Assembly: GCA_950097015.1 (NCBI GenBank)
Contig: CATNEN010000037.1
Location: 992,001 to 1,056,000, forward strand
Length of the DNA: 64,000 nt
DNA from: Macrostomum hystrix
Taxonomy: Eukaryota > Platyhelminthes > Macrostomidae
Direction: 5' to 3'
This document shows positions 22,901 to 35,818 of this stretch, one piece after another. Position 1 is the stretch's first letter. Every line of letters begins with the position of its first letter. Under the pieces are notes generated by a model that worked only from the letters and a program-made list of their open reading frames with translations, ran no database searches and was not told where the DNA came from. A program made the translations under genes and the position numbers.

Positions 22901-25900
22901 TCTACGTATTTACTACATAGAAACTATATTTATCACATGAGGGAAGAAATGTATCATTCCAAAACTTAAGAATCATTCCAAAACTTAAGAATCATTCCAA
23001 AACTTAAGAATCATTCCAAACCTTAAGAATCATTCCAAAACTTATGAATCATTCCAAAACTTAAGAATCATTCCAAAACTTAAGAATCATTCCAAAACTT
23101 AAGAATCATTCCAAACCTTAAGAATCATTCCAAACCTTAAGAATCATTCCAAAACTTAAGAATCATTCCAAAACTTATGAATCATTCCAAACCTTAAGAA
23201 CCATTCCAAACCTTAAGAATCATTCCAAACCTTAAGAATCATTCCAAACCTTAAGAATCCTTCCAAACCTTAAGAATCATTCCAAAACTTAAGAATCATT
23301 CCAAAACTTAAGAATCATTCCAAACCTTAAGAATCATTCCAAAACTTAAGAATCATTCCAAAACTTAAGAATCATTCCAAAACTTAAGAATCATTCCAAA
23401 CCTTAAGAATCATTCCAAACCTTAAGAATCATTCCAAAACTTAAGAATCATTCCAAAACTTATGAATCATTCCAAACCTTAAGAACCATTCCAAACCTTA
23501 AGAATCATTCCAAACCTTAAGAATCATTCCAAACCTTAAGAATCCTTCCAAACCTTAAGAATCATTCCAAAACTTAAGAATCATTCCAAAACTTAAGAAT
23601 CATTCCAAACCTTAAGAATCATTCCAAAACTTTAGAATCATTCCAAAACTTATGAATCATTCCAAACCTTAAGAATCATTCCAAACCTTAAGAATCATTC
23701 CAAAACTTAAGAATCATTCCAAAACTTAAGAATCATTCCAAACCTTAAGAATCATTCCAAAACTTAAGAATCATTCCAAAACTTAAGAATCATTTCAAAA
23801 CTTAAGAATCATTCCAAAACTAGAGAATCGACTTGACTTCTGTTGAATATCTTTCCTTTTCTTAGAATGTACATTTTATTAAGTCTCAAAGTACAAAGTC
23901 TATTGTGTGAATCAACTCTCTTTGCTCATTTGTTGCAGTACAACGATGGAGAGGTAACAAAGTCATATTGGCTTTTATTTTTACACGCTTCCTCCCTTTT
24001 ATCGGAAGTGACAGTAAAGTTAATTGGGTCTGGTGACAAAATAAGATTTTTTGTTTTTTTATACCCACCGTGTTCAAAAGACTATTACTACTCAGAAGTG
24101 TTCCTGAGTAGTATAAGTATAACTAGTAGGTCACTAATAAGCGTACGAAAAGTTAAATTATTAGTATTATTGTTTTTAATTGAGGTGAATTGTTTCATTT
24201 AAATTAATGAATTTTTTCAATTTAGGAAATGTACTTTTTACTACCTAAAGTGCAGGTGCTTCAATGCCTCCATTAATAATTTAACATCTTGGCTCTACGC
24301 ATGAATTTTATTTTAGGGTCATCATATTTTTTCCTAGCTGCAATAAGTTAAGACACTACTCAAAGTAGGAAAAAGAAATGTCGAAGTGACTAGGTAGTCT
24401 GAGCAATAATAAGGATAAATTATTGCTATAATATCCAGCTATAGACATGTTTGATTGATACTATAGATCACCTATCACTCAATGTTGGCATCCCTAAAGG
24501 TGCTAGAACCTGTCTAAAAGTTTTTATTAAGATAAGAAGTTGTACATTTGTTATATTCAATTGTTTTTTTAATGAAAAAGAAATCTAATATCTAAAAATG
24601 ATTGTTAGTGTCGTCAAAAAGCATTAAGCATTCGTTGCTATCTGTTTTCGTATTGGCTAATTTAATTGACATCCTTATTAATGTTAGTCCCTTGTTAATC
24701 AATGTTATCAAATATCGCCCCCGTTTAGTTGGTGCCAAATCTGGTTCGAATCCTGAAGAATCTCATCATGGCCGGCTATTCTCAGGATCACGATGTCAAT
24801 GGCGTGAGCGATCCGTTCCTACAGGTGCGCCATTATTCGCTTATATAAGATTCCGTCATTCGAATAAGAGCCACGTAATTACAATGATTAATAACTTGCA
24901 GGTGAAAATATTGCAACTACTTCGCATCCTGGGGCACAATGATCCTAGCGCTAGCGAACAGATGAACGACATCTTGGCGCAGGTAGGAAACTATTGTTTT
25001 TGTTGCTTATCTATATTGATTGATTGTCTATCTTATTGGTTTCCTAGAATCAAGCTTTTTAGTCAATCTGCTATAACAAATGTCATTTTAGACTCGAATG
25101 TTCATATTTTCTGTATCTTTACATTTGGGATTTCCCTAAAGTAGGGGTTTTCCTAGGATTTTCCTAGACTGGTGTTTTTCCTGGGATTTCCCTAAACTGG
25201 CGTTTTTGGATTAGATTTTGGATTACTATCTATTAGCTAGTTTTAGTAAAACAATTTACTGCACATACATACTCCGATAATTATACGAGCTATTGTCTTA
25301 ACTCTTAGTGCGCAACCTTTCTTGTTGTTAAACTTTCTACGTATTTACTACATAGAAACTATATTTATCACATGAGGGAAGAAATCTATCATTCCAAACC
25401 TTAATAATCATTCCAAACCTTAATAATCATTCCAAACCTTAAGAATCATTCCAAACCTTAATAATCATTCTAAACCTTAATAATCATTCTAAACCTTAAG
25501 AATCATTCCAAACCTTAAGAATCATTCCAAACCTTAATAATCATTCCAAACCTTAATAATCATTCCAAACCTTAAGAATCATTCCAAACCTTAAGAATCA
25601 TTCCAAACCTTAATAATCATTCCAAACCTTAATAATCATTCCAAACCTTAATAATCATTCCAAACCTTAAGAATCATTCCAAACCTTAAGAATCATTCCA
25701 AACCTTAATAATCATTCCAAACCTTAATAATCATTCTAAACCTTAATAATCATTCTAAACCTTAAGAATCATTCCAAACCTTAATAATCATTCCAAACCT
25801 TAATAATCATTCCAAACCTTAATAATCATTCTAAACCTTAATAATCATTCTAAACCTTAAGAATCATTCCAAACCTTAATAATCATTCCAAACCTTAAGA

Positions 25901-28900
25901 ATCATTCCAAACCTTAATAATCATTCCAAACCTTAAGAATCATTCCAAACCTTAATAATCATTCTAAACCTTAATAATCATTCTAAACCTTAAGAATCAT
26001 TCCAAACCTTAAGAATCATTCCAAACCTTAATAATCATTCCAAACCTTAATAATCATTCTAAACCTTAATAATCATTCCAAACCTTAATAATCATTCTAA
26101 ACCTTAATAATCATTCTAAACCTTAAGAATCATTCCAAACCTTAATAATCATTCCAAACCTTAAGAATCATTCCAAACCTTAATAATCATTCCAAACCTT
26201 AAGAATCATTCCAAACCTTAATAATCATTCTAAACCTTAATAATCATTCTAAACCTTAAGAATCATTCCAAACCTTAAGAATCATTCCAAACCTTAATAA
26301 TCATTCCAAACCTTAATAATCATTCCAAACCTTAAGAATCATTCCAAACCTTAAGAATCATTCTAAACCTTAAGAATCATTCCAAACCTTAATAATCATT
26401 CCAAACCTTAATAATCATTCCAAACCTTAATAATCATTCCAAACCTTAATAATCATTCCAAACCTTAATAATCATTCCAAACCTTAAGAATCATTCCAAA
26501 CCTTAATAATCATTCCAAACCTTAAGAATCATTCCAAACCTTAATAATCATTCCAAACCTTAATAATCATTCCAAACCTTAATAATCATTCCAAACCTTA
26601 ATAATCATTCTAAACCTTAATAATCATTCCAAACCCTTTCCTGGGATTTCCCTGAACTGTGGTTTTTCTGGGATTTCCCTAGACTGGGGGTTTTCCTGTG
26701 ATTTCCCTATACTGGCGTTTTCCTAGGATTACCCTTAACTAGGTTATATCTCGTTGGTATTTCCTGTTAATTTTTTTGGCTTTGGCTAGTTTTTGCTTGC
26801 AATTGTTTCAAAGCATTGTTAGTTTATATGTTCTAATAAAGTTAATTGTCACAGTTGACCTGTTGCTAATTGCTATTCAAATTTAAATGAAAAATATTAC
26901 AAATTTCGCAGGTCGCCACTAACACGGAGACATCGAAGAATGTTGGCCACGCTATACTATATGAGATTGTGCTCACAATTATGGGCATTGAATCGGAGTC
27001 TGGCCTAAGGGTAAATTTATTTCTAGTCAGCACACGAGAGAAAATGCACTTACTACAAGTAGCATACCTAGATTTTTTTATTTTGCCTAAGCATTCGCAT
27101 ATCTTTTTGGTGTGGGTCTTTTCATGTACGCGCAACTAATCAAAAAAATTGATAATCCAGAAACACACAGCTCATATTTATTGATTTTGTTAATTCGATA
27201 TAGGTTGCTACCCAGACTGAATGTCGATATTTATCTGGACGGGCTGTGCTGCACGAATTGGCAACCACAATTTGCGGCTTGGGTTACTCCGCTGATCTCA
27301 GCTTAAGGGTTGATAGCTCAAATATTAACTGATTAATTGTTCGTTTGTTTTTAATTCGTTATGTTGCGCTTAATAATTAAGGTTTCATCTTCATCTTTCA
27401 TTGTTTTTTAAGGTTTTTATACATTCTCGTATTTTTTCAATCCGTTGAATTTAATGTGACTAGCATGACTTAATCCTGACTAAGTAGGGGGCACGGGCCA
27501 CCTTGAATTTGGGGACACGAGCCACCTTGGATTTTAAGGGGCATGGCCACCTTGGATTTAGGGGGCACGAGCCACCTTAGATTTGGGGACACGAGCCACC
27601 TTGGATTTAGGGGGCATGGCCACCTTGGATTTAGGGGGCACGAGCCACCTTAGATTTGGGGAGGCACAGCCACCTTGTATTTAGGGGGCACGAGCCACCT
27701 TAGATTTGGGGAGGCACGAGCCACCTTGGATTTGGGGGGGGCACGGCCACCTTGAATTGGGGAGGCACAGCCACCTTGGATTTGGGGGGGCACAGCCACC
27801 TTGAATTGGGGAGGCACGGCCACCTTGGATTTGGGGGGGCACGGCCACCTTGGATTTGGGGAGGCACGAGCCACCTTGGATTTAGGGGGCACGAGCCACC
27901 TTAGATTTGGGGAGGCACGAGCCACCTTGGATTTGGGGGGGGCACGGCCACCTTGAATTGGGGAGGCACAGCCACCTTGGATTTGGGGGGGCACAGCCAC
28001 CTTGAATTGGGGAGGCACGGCCACCTTGGATTTGGGGGGGCACGGCCACCTTGGATTTCGGGAGGCACGAGCCACCTTGGATTTAGGGGGCACGAGCCAC
28101 CTTAGATTTGGGGAGGCACGAGCCACCTTGGATTTGGGGGGGGCACGGCCACCTTGAATTGGGGAGGCACAGCCACCTTGGATTTGGGGGGGCACAGCCA
28201 CCTTGAATTGGGGAGGCACGGCCACCTTGGATTTGGGGGGGCACGGCCACCTTGGATTTCGGGAGGCACGAGCCACCTTGGATTTGGGGGCACGAGCCAC
28301 CTTGGATTTGGGGGCACGAGCCACCTTGGATTTAGGGCGCACGAGCCACCTTAGATTTGGGGAGGCACAGCCACCTTGGATTTAGGGGGCACGAGCCACC
28401 TTGGATTTAGGGGGCACGAGCCACCTTAGATTTGGGGAGGCACAGCCACCTTGGATTTAGGGGGCACGAGCCACCTTAGATTTGGGGAGGCACGAGCCAC
28501 CTTGGATTTAGGGGGGGCACGGCCACCTTGAATTGGGGAGGCACAGCCACCTTGGATTTGGGGGGGGCACTGCCACCTTGAATTGGGGAGGCACGGCCAC
28601 CTTGGATTTAGGGGGCACGGCCACCTTGGATTTGGGGGCACGGCCACCTTGGATTTGGGGGGGCACGGCCACCTTGGATTTCGGGTGGCACGAGCCACCT
28701 TGGATTTGGGGGCACGAGCCACCTTGGATTTAGGGGGCACGAGCCACCTTAGATTTGGGGAGGCACAGCCACCTTGGTTTTAAGGGGCACGAGCCACCTT
28801 GGATTTAGGGGTCACGAGCCACCTTAGATTTGGGGAGGCACAGCCACCTTGGATTTAGGGGGCACGAGCCACCTTAGATTTGGGGAGGCACGAGCCACCT

Positions 28901-31677
28901 TGAATTGGGGAGGCACATCCACCTTGGATTTGGGGGGGGCACGGCCACCTTGAATTGGGGAGGTACGGCCACCTTGGATTAGGGGGGGGGCACGGCCACC
29001 TTGAATTGGGGAGGCACGGCCACCTTGAATTGGGGAGGCACGGCCACCTTGAATTGGGGAGGCACGGCCACCTTGAATTGGGGAGGCACGGCCACCTTGA
29101 ATTGGGGAGGCACGGCCACCTTGAATTGGGGAGGCACGGCCACCTTGAATTGGGGAGGCACGGCCACCTTGAATTGGGGAGGCACAGCCACCTTGGATTT
29201 GGGGAGGGGGGGCACAGCCACCTTGAATTGGGGAGGCACGAGCCACCTTGAATTGGGGAGGCACAGCCACCTTGGATTTAGGGGGCCGCCACCTTGGATT
29301 TGGTGCGAGCTGACACCTTTTGTTTGTTTTTCTGCTCATTTTAACATTCATCAAATGTTACTAAATCTTGCCTAACCAATCGTGTCGTGTAATTAAACCT
29401 GCCAAGGTTCTCGCCGTTAACATACTGGGTCGTTTCCTACTCAACAACGACAAGAACATTCGCTATGTTGCTCTGAGCACCCTGCAGCGGGTGGTTCAAG
29501 CCGACTACAATGCCGTCCAGCGCCACCGAACCACCATAGTGGACTGCCTCCGCGACCAGGACATCAGTATTCGCCGCCGAGCTATGGAGCTCTGTTTCGT
29601 GCTCATCAATGCTCAAAATATTCGCGGCATGGCCAAAGAGATGCTTCAATTTGTTGCCGACTGCGATGTTGAATTCAAGGCCGATTGCTGCTCCAATTTG
29701 GCCATTGCGGCGGAGAGATTCGCGCCTAACAAGCGCTGGCACGTGGACACCCTGCTCAAACTGCTATCCACGGCTGGCAATCACGCACGCGACGACGTGG
29801 TTGTATCGCTGGTGCAGCTCATCAGTGAGCAGCCTTCATACCAGGCCTACGCTGTGCACCGCCTCGCCGAGGCCTGCTCAGACGATGCCACCCAGCAGCC
29901 GCTGGTTCAGGTGGCCTGCTGGTGCATCGGCGAATACGGCGACCTGCTGATGACCGACTGCTGCGCCGATGAGCTCGAAAGCTTTCACGTGAGACTCACG
30001 TTCCTTGATCCCAGTACCATAATCCCGCTGTCTATTCAGATTCCAATAATCTCACCGTCTATTGCGAGTCCGCTAATCCTGCAGTCTAATCCCAATCCAA
30101 TAATCCCACCCTCTATTGCGAGTCCGCTAATCCTACTTTTTAATCCCAATCTAGTAATCTCACCCTCCATTGTGAGTCCGCTAATCCTACTGTCTAATCC
30201 CAATCTAGTAATCTCAACCTCTATTGCGAGTCCGCTAATCCTACTGTCTAATCCCAATCCAATAATCCCGCCCTCTATTGCGAGTCCGCTAATCCTACTG
30301 TCTAATCCCAATCTAGTAATCTCACCCTCCATTGTGAGTCCGCTAATCCTACTGTCTAATCCCAATCTAGTAATCTCACCGTCTATTGCGAGTCCGCTAA
30401 TCCTACTGTCTAATCCCAATCTAGTAATCTCACCCTCTATTGCGAGTCCGCTAATCTTACTATCTAATCCCAATCTAGTAATCTCACCCTCTTTTGCGAG
30501 TCCGCTATTCCTCCGAAAGTCCAAAGTCCAATAAAAGTCCAACAAACCCTGCAGGCCCGCCAGCCCATGGAGGTGGTGCAGCTGCTGGAGCGGGCTCTGG
30601 TGTCCGGCGGCAGTCGTCCAGTAACAAAGCAGTTCGCCCTGACAGGCCTGATGAAGCTGTCAGCCCGGCTGTCGCACTGCCCGGAAGCTGTGAATCGGGT
30701 GCGCAGTCTCACTAGCAAATACTCGGCCAGCTGCGAGCTAGAGCTGCAGCAGCGGTCAGCGGAGTTTTGCGCCATCTTTCAGCATCACGAGAGCCTGCGG
30801 CCCGCTCTTCTAGAGCGAATGCCGGTGATGGAGGGACGCGCCGAGAGCGGTAGAGATCTGCCGGAGGATTCGCAGCAGCCACTGACAAAGCAGCCGCAGC
30901 AGGTGCCCCAGCAGCAGCAGCAGCAGCCGGATCTGATCGATGTTATCTTCGACTCGGGACCTTCGGGTAGCAATGCGACAGCAACAGCTCCGGATGCTCA
31001 ACTTGGCGGCGCAGTCGGAAGCCTGTTTGATTCGCTCATCAATCTGGGAATCGAACCTACGACAACTGCGCCGCCAACGCTTAGCAACGGCAATGCAGGG
31101 GCATTAATTGAGCAGCAGGGCGCCCTGCCATATATTACAGCCTTCGAGCAGCAGGCCGGCCTCTGCATCACAGTGCAGGGCACAAGGCCGCCTGGATCTG
31201 CCACGACTACATTAACTTTCCGCACTGTCAACTCGGGACCAGCTCACCTGACTAGCTACCTTCTCCAGGTGGCCGTGCCTAAAACCCTTCAACTGTCCAT
31301 CGCGCCTGCTTCGTCTGATTCTGTGCCACCTAACCAGGCTGACGCTGTCACCCAGGTGGCTCAGGTCACAAATCCCAACGGGGTGAGTTCGCAATCTTTT
31401 CGAATCTCCTACTTACTACTTTTATCAGAATAAAAGTATAAAGCACTACTTTTATCAGTAGCAACTAACTTAGCTTATAAGTTCAAATAAAAAGGAGAAT
31501 AAAATGTTCTTGTTTGTACTCATGGCAGTAGAGAATGAGCAATAAAACTGACGCATTTGTTTTCCACCTCAGGTCCAACTGAAACTGCGTCTGCGCATCA
31601 GCTATTCGCTGAATGGGAAGGCTGTCACGGAGACCAAGGATGTGGCTAATTTTCCGCCAGCCTACTGGCAGCAGTAG
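19904..31677 (+). CDS. AP1G1: AP-1 complex subunit gamma (clathrin adaptor), eight exons
   Basis: Large subunit of the AP-1 clathrin adaptor, acting at the trans-Golgi network and endosomes. Exons are 19904-20480, 22551-22627, 24729-24824, 24902-24982, 26912-27010, 29407-29988, 30555-31382 and 31573-31677. They join without frame breaks into about 814 residues, against about 822 in vertebrates. Adaptin trunk landmarks include [72 protein letters not shown] and [17 protein letters not shown] Gln/Pro-rich hinge with LIDVIFD (clathrin-box-like) is followed by a gamma-ear ending NFPPAYWQQ. The first exon starts after acceptor tctttgcag with AAG GGG. No ATG precedes it in frame, and an in-frame stop lies at 19880. 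The initiator must come from an unseen exon or from trans-splicing. Confidence 0.95.
20600..22420. repeat. 36-bp minisatellite in AP-1 intron 1, with 654-bp duplication
   Basis: About 50 copies of a 36-bp unit (gtgagtgtacatttagtgtg plus either cggaggttgtgtaaca or acgtggttggttagca) are present. An irregular block containing gtctatcagtgatagtac and tatatatagtgtgag recurs at 20661 and 21315. This shows a 654-bp higher-order tandem duplication. In the sense direction each unit holds CAGTGAGTG and TTTAG, which resemble splice signals. Confidence 0.97.
22781..22950. repeat. Leader segment shared by AP-1 introns 2 and 4, copy 1
   Basis: A roughly 170-bp unique-looking block from ttttggattactatc to cacatgagggaagaaat is repeated with only a handful of differences at 25216-25387. 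In both introns it abuts a 19-bp minisatellite at the same end. Confidence 0.93.
22951..23825. repeat. 19-bp minisatellite in AP-1 intron 2
   Basis: About 46 copies of aatcattccaaaacttaag (variants aaacc and tatga) are present. They show longer-range duplicated variant patterns; for example, the aatccttcc variant recurs near 23257 and 23542. Confidence 0.97.
25216..25387. repeat. Leader segment shared by AP-1 introns 2 and 4, copy 2
   Basis: Near-identical to 22781-22950, and again directly followed by the 19-bp array. Fragments of a different repeat (ttcctgggatttccctaaac) flank this leader-plus-array on both sides, which suggests insertion into older repeat DNA. Confidence 0.93.
25388..26633. 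repeat. 19-bp minisatellite in AP-1 intron 4
   Basis: About 66 copies of aatcattccaaaccttaat, related to the intron 2 array but homogenised to a different variant (accttaata and accttaaga). Total length exceeds the intron 2 copy. Confidence 0.97.
26634..26745. repeat. Degenerate 28-bp repeat flanking the intron 4 array
   Basis: Three to four diverged copies of tttcctgggatttccctaga plus ctggggg are present. Matching copies at about 25140-25207 lie on the other side of the leader-plus-array, as if one repeat tract had been split. Confidence 0.8.
27487..29300. repeat. 25-28-bp G-rich minisatellite in AP-1 intron 5
   Basis: About 70 copies of a unit built on ggcacgagccaccttggatt followed by a G-run of 4-8 are present. 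Mixed variants (gaattgggg, gatttaggg) are arranged in blocks of about 200 bp repeated around 27.74, 27.94 and 28.14 kb. A homogeneous gaattgggg block follows at about 29.0-29.18 kb. Frames remain open on both strands by chance. Confidence 0.97.
30060..30525. repeat. 54-bp minisatellite in AP-1 intron 6
   Basis: Eight to nine copies of a 54-bp unit (core cgagtccgctaatcctactg) are present. The unit is a multiple of three and in frame with the preceding exon. Unspliced RNA would therefore read through 18-residue repeats to a stop ending at 30534. Confidence 0.96.
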
Positions 31678-32684
31678 TATGACATCCTATTGTTTACAAA
31701 AAAAATTGCGCAAAGGAACTTCACGAACAAGCAATTTATTCTAATACATATGTATTTAAAATCAATGATAAGCGACACAAAAATGGATGCTTAATTTGAA
31801 TTTTCGTTTAAATTTTTCGCAAAATTCATCTTTGCCCCACAGCCATCCAGTTCTAAATCCATTCTCTGTTCTCTCTAGCCCTCAATCTCCCACCTAATAT
31901 TCTAAGCAATGTGATTTACATTCCGAAGGCGCGCACACACGCACACAAAGTAATATCTGATTGTTTTTTGTCTTGCTTCACTTTTGTCGTACCGTGATTT
32001 AATAATTTATCTTCTAAAATGAAAAGTTATCATCGTGTTTTTCACTTTATTCTAAGAACTTGTCAAACAGGTTAGGGACTGTTATGTGCTTGGGATAAGA
32101 AGTACATATTTGTGCTACTCAGATAGTTTTGCCTGCCAATCTTATTGACTGATTTATATGCAGTTGTATGCGATATATATAATATATTACTATCACTTGT
32201 AGGTAGCTTTAAATACTATCGTATAATATTATATTTTCCTGTGCTATTGTGCTTGTCGCGTTTCAGTCTTGATGCTTCAGGTTCTTCTGATGTTCTCTTG
32301 ATTATATTATTTTTATTTTAATTAACGAAAAATAGTTCTTTAACAATAGTCCTGTGTTTTGCGTAGAAGGATTAGTGAATGATTTCTAGGCCTTAAATAT
32401 TTGATAATCAATATCCTGAATGAAAAACAATGATAGTAATCACAATGCTGTTTTGAATATATGATGTAAACACACCACGCGCTACTTCTCCGCGTAAGTA
32501 ACATAGATGCCTGTCCTTATTGTACCTGAAATGGTTTTATTGTTGTTACACTGCTATGATGTCTTGTTTAGTGAAATCTATTTTACCTTGGCGGTCAAGC
32601 TTGGTGTGTCTGCTTTGAAGCTTATTGTAACCAGTTGGCCTGATGACCGCTTCTCAACCAGTGCACTCTATAATTACTTTCATC
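31678..32684. other. AP-1 3' flank, gene-free
   Basis: AT-rich sequence after the AP-1 stop, presumably with the 3' UTR at its start. No other gene or element is recognised. Confidence 0.5.
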
Positions 32685-33222
32685 CGTCTCCCACCTGCTT
32701 CCCTCCACTCTCATATCTGACTCCATCCACTCTCTTATCTGACTCCCTCCACTCTCTTATCTGACTCCCTCCACTATCTTATCTGACTCCCTCCACTCTC
32801 ATATCTGACTCCCTCCACTCTCATATCTGACTCCCTCCACTCTCATATCTGACTCCCTCCACTCTCTTATCTGACTCCCTCCACTCTCTTATCTGACTCC
32901 CTCCACTCTCTTATCTGACTCCCTCCACTCTCTTATCTGACTCCCTCCACTCTCTTATCTGACTCCCTCCACTCTCTTATCTGACTCCCTCCACTCTCTT
33001 ATCTGACTCCCTCCACTCTCTTATCTGACTCCCTCCACTCTCTTATCTGACTCCCTCCACTCTCTTATCTGACTCCCTCCACTCTCTTATCTGACTCCCT
33101 CCACTCTCTTATCTGACTCCCTCCACTCTCTTATCTGACTCCCTCCACTCTCTTATCTGACTCCCTCCACTCTCTTATCTGACTCCCTCCACTCTCTTAT
33201 CTGACTCCCTCCACTCACCCAC
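32685..33222. repeat. 21-bp pyrimidine-rich minisatellite
   Basis: About 25 copies of ctcttatctgactccctcca plus c are present; a few copies have catatc for cttatc. It is intergenic, or in the 5' region of the zinc-finger gene. Confidence 0.97.
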
Positions 33223-34064
33223 TTGTCTGTCTTCACTTTCTCCGTGATTTCGCAGTTGTCCTTCTTCCTTAAGTGCTTTAGCCGTCTTTTCTTTATATTT
33301 TAGTGTCATTAGATCACAAATATAATCTACCTTTTAATCTGATTTACATCCTTCATTTTCTTCACCACCAGTCAAATTTAGTTTTGCCGTGATTGATTTG
33401 TTATTGAATTAGCAAGTTTTACTAATGATCACTGTCCCTATGTTCTCTCTTTGCCTCCCGAGCCCGTTTTCTTCGCGGCTTTGTTGATCACCTAATTTAA
33501 TTTGATTGCGAAAATAAAAAGCGTTTAACATCTGCCTAACGCTTCAACTAATGGTTGATCTTTTGTCTTGGCTTTCTAAATCTTCAACATTGAAGCACAA
33601 AAAAGATTAGATACATTGACTTTCCGCAGAAATTTCTAACCGTTGGAAAACTATTTAGATTATTGCGGTATGATAATTGTTTCTAATTTTAGGTTTCTAC
33701 TACCAACCCTTCGATCAATAGAAAGGTGGGAGTCATAAGATTTTGCGGTGCCGCAATTAGTTATAATTAGTTTGTTATAATTGATTTACTAATTTACTCG
33801 TATGTCGTCTTAGGCCCCAAAAACCTTTGATTGCTTTCTGGTTTTACCGCCGACCCTTTGATTATTAGACGCGCCGCCTAATTCTTAGACTATGCGGCGT
33901 CCGCCTTTGATGTTTGCAACTCGTCTCGGCCGCCATTGTTTTTCGAGTTTAGGCGCCACCTTTTTATGGCTAGACTTAATTTATTAGCTATTTTAATTGC
34001 TCATTTGAAGTCAACAGTCTTTAATCCTTTGATGTTCGCACCTGATTGTCTGTCTAAGGCAGGC
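33223..34064. other. AT-rich region upstream of the zinc-finger gene
   Basis: No gene is recognised. A possible splice acceptor, ctaaggcag, lies directly before the chosen start codon. This region may therefore be 5' intron or leader rather than intergenic. Confidence 0.4.
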
Positions 34065-35818
34065 ATGTCTTTCCAGCAGCCGTTCGCAATGCAGTTCATC
34101 ACTGCCGACGGCGTGTCGCTGCTGCCGCACACCATCATAGCCGGCCCTCACGCCGAATATTTTCGCAAGGATAGCGCAGCTGCGGCCGCCGCGGCAGCCG
34201 CCGCCTGTCACCAGATGCCCGGCGGCGCCGGAGTCGGCTATCATCATCAGCTGGATGCCAAGTCCAGCCAGGCTGCTGCCATGGGGCCCGGCCAGCTGCT
34301 CGCCGCTCACCAGAGCCGCGCCCAGGACCTGTTCGCGGCGGCGCATGCGCACGCGCTGCCACAGGGCGGCGTCAAGATGCATCACCAGTATCATCATCCT
34401 CATCCTCATCATCATCCTGGCGCCGCTGCTGCTGCCGCTGCTGCCGCGGCGGCCGCTGGTCCTCTCAGCCTTCCGGCGCATTCGCTAATCATTCCAACCA
34501 CGGCGCAGCTGCTGCATCCGGGCTCTGCCCAAGCTGTGCCGCTGCATCATCAGCCGCATCAGCAGCCATTGCCGCATCAGCATCAGCATCACCAACAGCT
34601 GCAGCATCATCAGACGGTTAAGATGGAGGCCGCAGCCGCTGCCGCAGCCAAAGCGATTGCCGCCGGTGGAGTTGCCGATCATTCGCATCATTTGCAACAG
34701 GTGACTTTTTATGTGCTTTTATGAACCTGTTACACTACTGAAACAGTCTAAAGGCTCGGACTTTAAACAAAGTAGCCTCATACAACCCTGAGTAGACTCA
34801 GACAGCTCTCAGTAGACCCAAACAGCTATGAGTAGACTCAGGCAGCTATGAGTAGCACAGGCAGCTCTGAGTAGACTCAAACAGCTCTCAGTACCCTTAG
34901 CTAGCTCTGAGTAGACTTGGACAACCCTGAGTTGGCTCAGACAACTCTCTGTTAAGTATTCGCTTCTCTTGTTCTTATTTTCATTTTACATATTTACATA
35001 TACTTTAAACAACTGGTTAAACCTACGTCATCCTTCTTCAGGTCTGGGCGACTACGGTTCCAGATGTGAAAAATTCGACAAAGCTAGAAAATCATCATCA
35101 TCCACATCAGGCGCAGCAGCACCATCATCAGCAGCCGCAGCATCATCACACTCAACAGCCGCAGCAACAGCAGCAGCATCATCACACTCAACAGCCGCAG
35201 CAGCAGCAGCAGCATCATCACACTCAACAGCCGCAGCAACAGCAGCAACAGCCGCCGCAGCCGCAGGTGCTCTGTCCGACCTGCGGCAAAGGATTCGCTG
35301 ACAACGCCAAACTGAAGCGGCACATGTTGAATCATCAGGCCGCCGCTTCTGGCGTCACATTCGAATGCGAGATCTGCCAGAAGGCTTTCACTTCCAGCTA
35401 CAGGCTTCGTCGGCATTCCGTCACTCACAGTGACGCCAAGCCCTACGAGTGTTTAACCTGTCACAAGGCGTTCAGCCGCTCCTACAGCCTGACTACTCAC
35501 ATGAAGATTCACAGCGGGGTTAGAGATCACCGATGCCCGATGTGCGACAAGGCCTACAGCCGCACAGATCACCTGAAGCGGCACGTTATCCACAGCCACA
35601 CACCTGGAGGTGCGCCGAGTGCTCCAAAGCCTCCATCGGCTAAGAACTTCGTCTGCCCGGCCTGCCACAAAGCGTTCTCCGATTCTTCGCATCTTAGGCG
35701 GCACATGCGCACTCATCCGGGACTGGCACCTCCGCCGCCGCAGCATCAGCGGCAGCAGCAGCCACAACAACCGCAGCATCACGTGGTCCAACCACTGATG
35801 AAGCCGGTTCACCATTGA
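34065..35818 (+). CDS. Five-finger C2H2 zinc-finger protein with His/Gln/Ala-rich N-terminus
   Basis: A probable nuclear DNA-binding regulator of about 470 residues from two exons, 34065-34700 and 35042-35818 (phase 0; donor CAACAG/gtgact, acceptor cttcttcag). The N-terminal half is low-complexity, with poly-Ala tracts, His/Pro runs and Gln/His repeats encoded by gcn and cancag tracts. Five C2H2 fingers follow at about 290-310, 321-341, 349-369, 377-398 and 417-437. They run as a cluster of four with a Pro-rich spacer before the fifth. Linkers are mostly non-TGEKP (HSDAKPYE, HSGVRDHR). A Gln/Pro-rich tail ends the protein. The frame is open upstream to 33936 with AT-rich codons, so the Met at 34065 was preferred. 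I do not recognise an orthologue. Confidence 0.88.
34770..34960. repeat. Degenerate ~20-bp repeat in zinc-finger gene intron
   Basis: About nine diverged copies of cagctctgagtagactcaga lie within the 341-bp intron. It is shorter and more decayed than the other intronic arrays. Confidence 0.8.

Noticed and set aside
27650-29375. Many overlapping proline/glycine-rich frames
   Set aside because: All derive from the G-rich repeat in AP-1 intron 5.
33936-34064. Upstream extension of the zinc-finger protein to an earlier Met
   Set aside because: Codon use is AT-rich and unlike the following exon, and a possible acceptor lies just before the Met at 34065.
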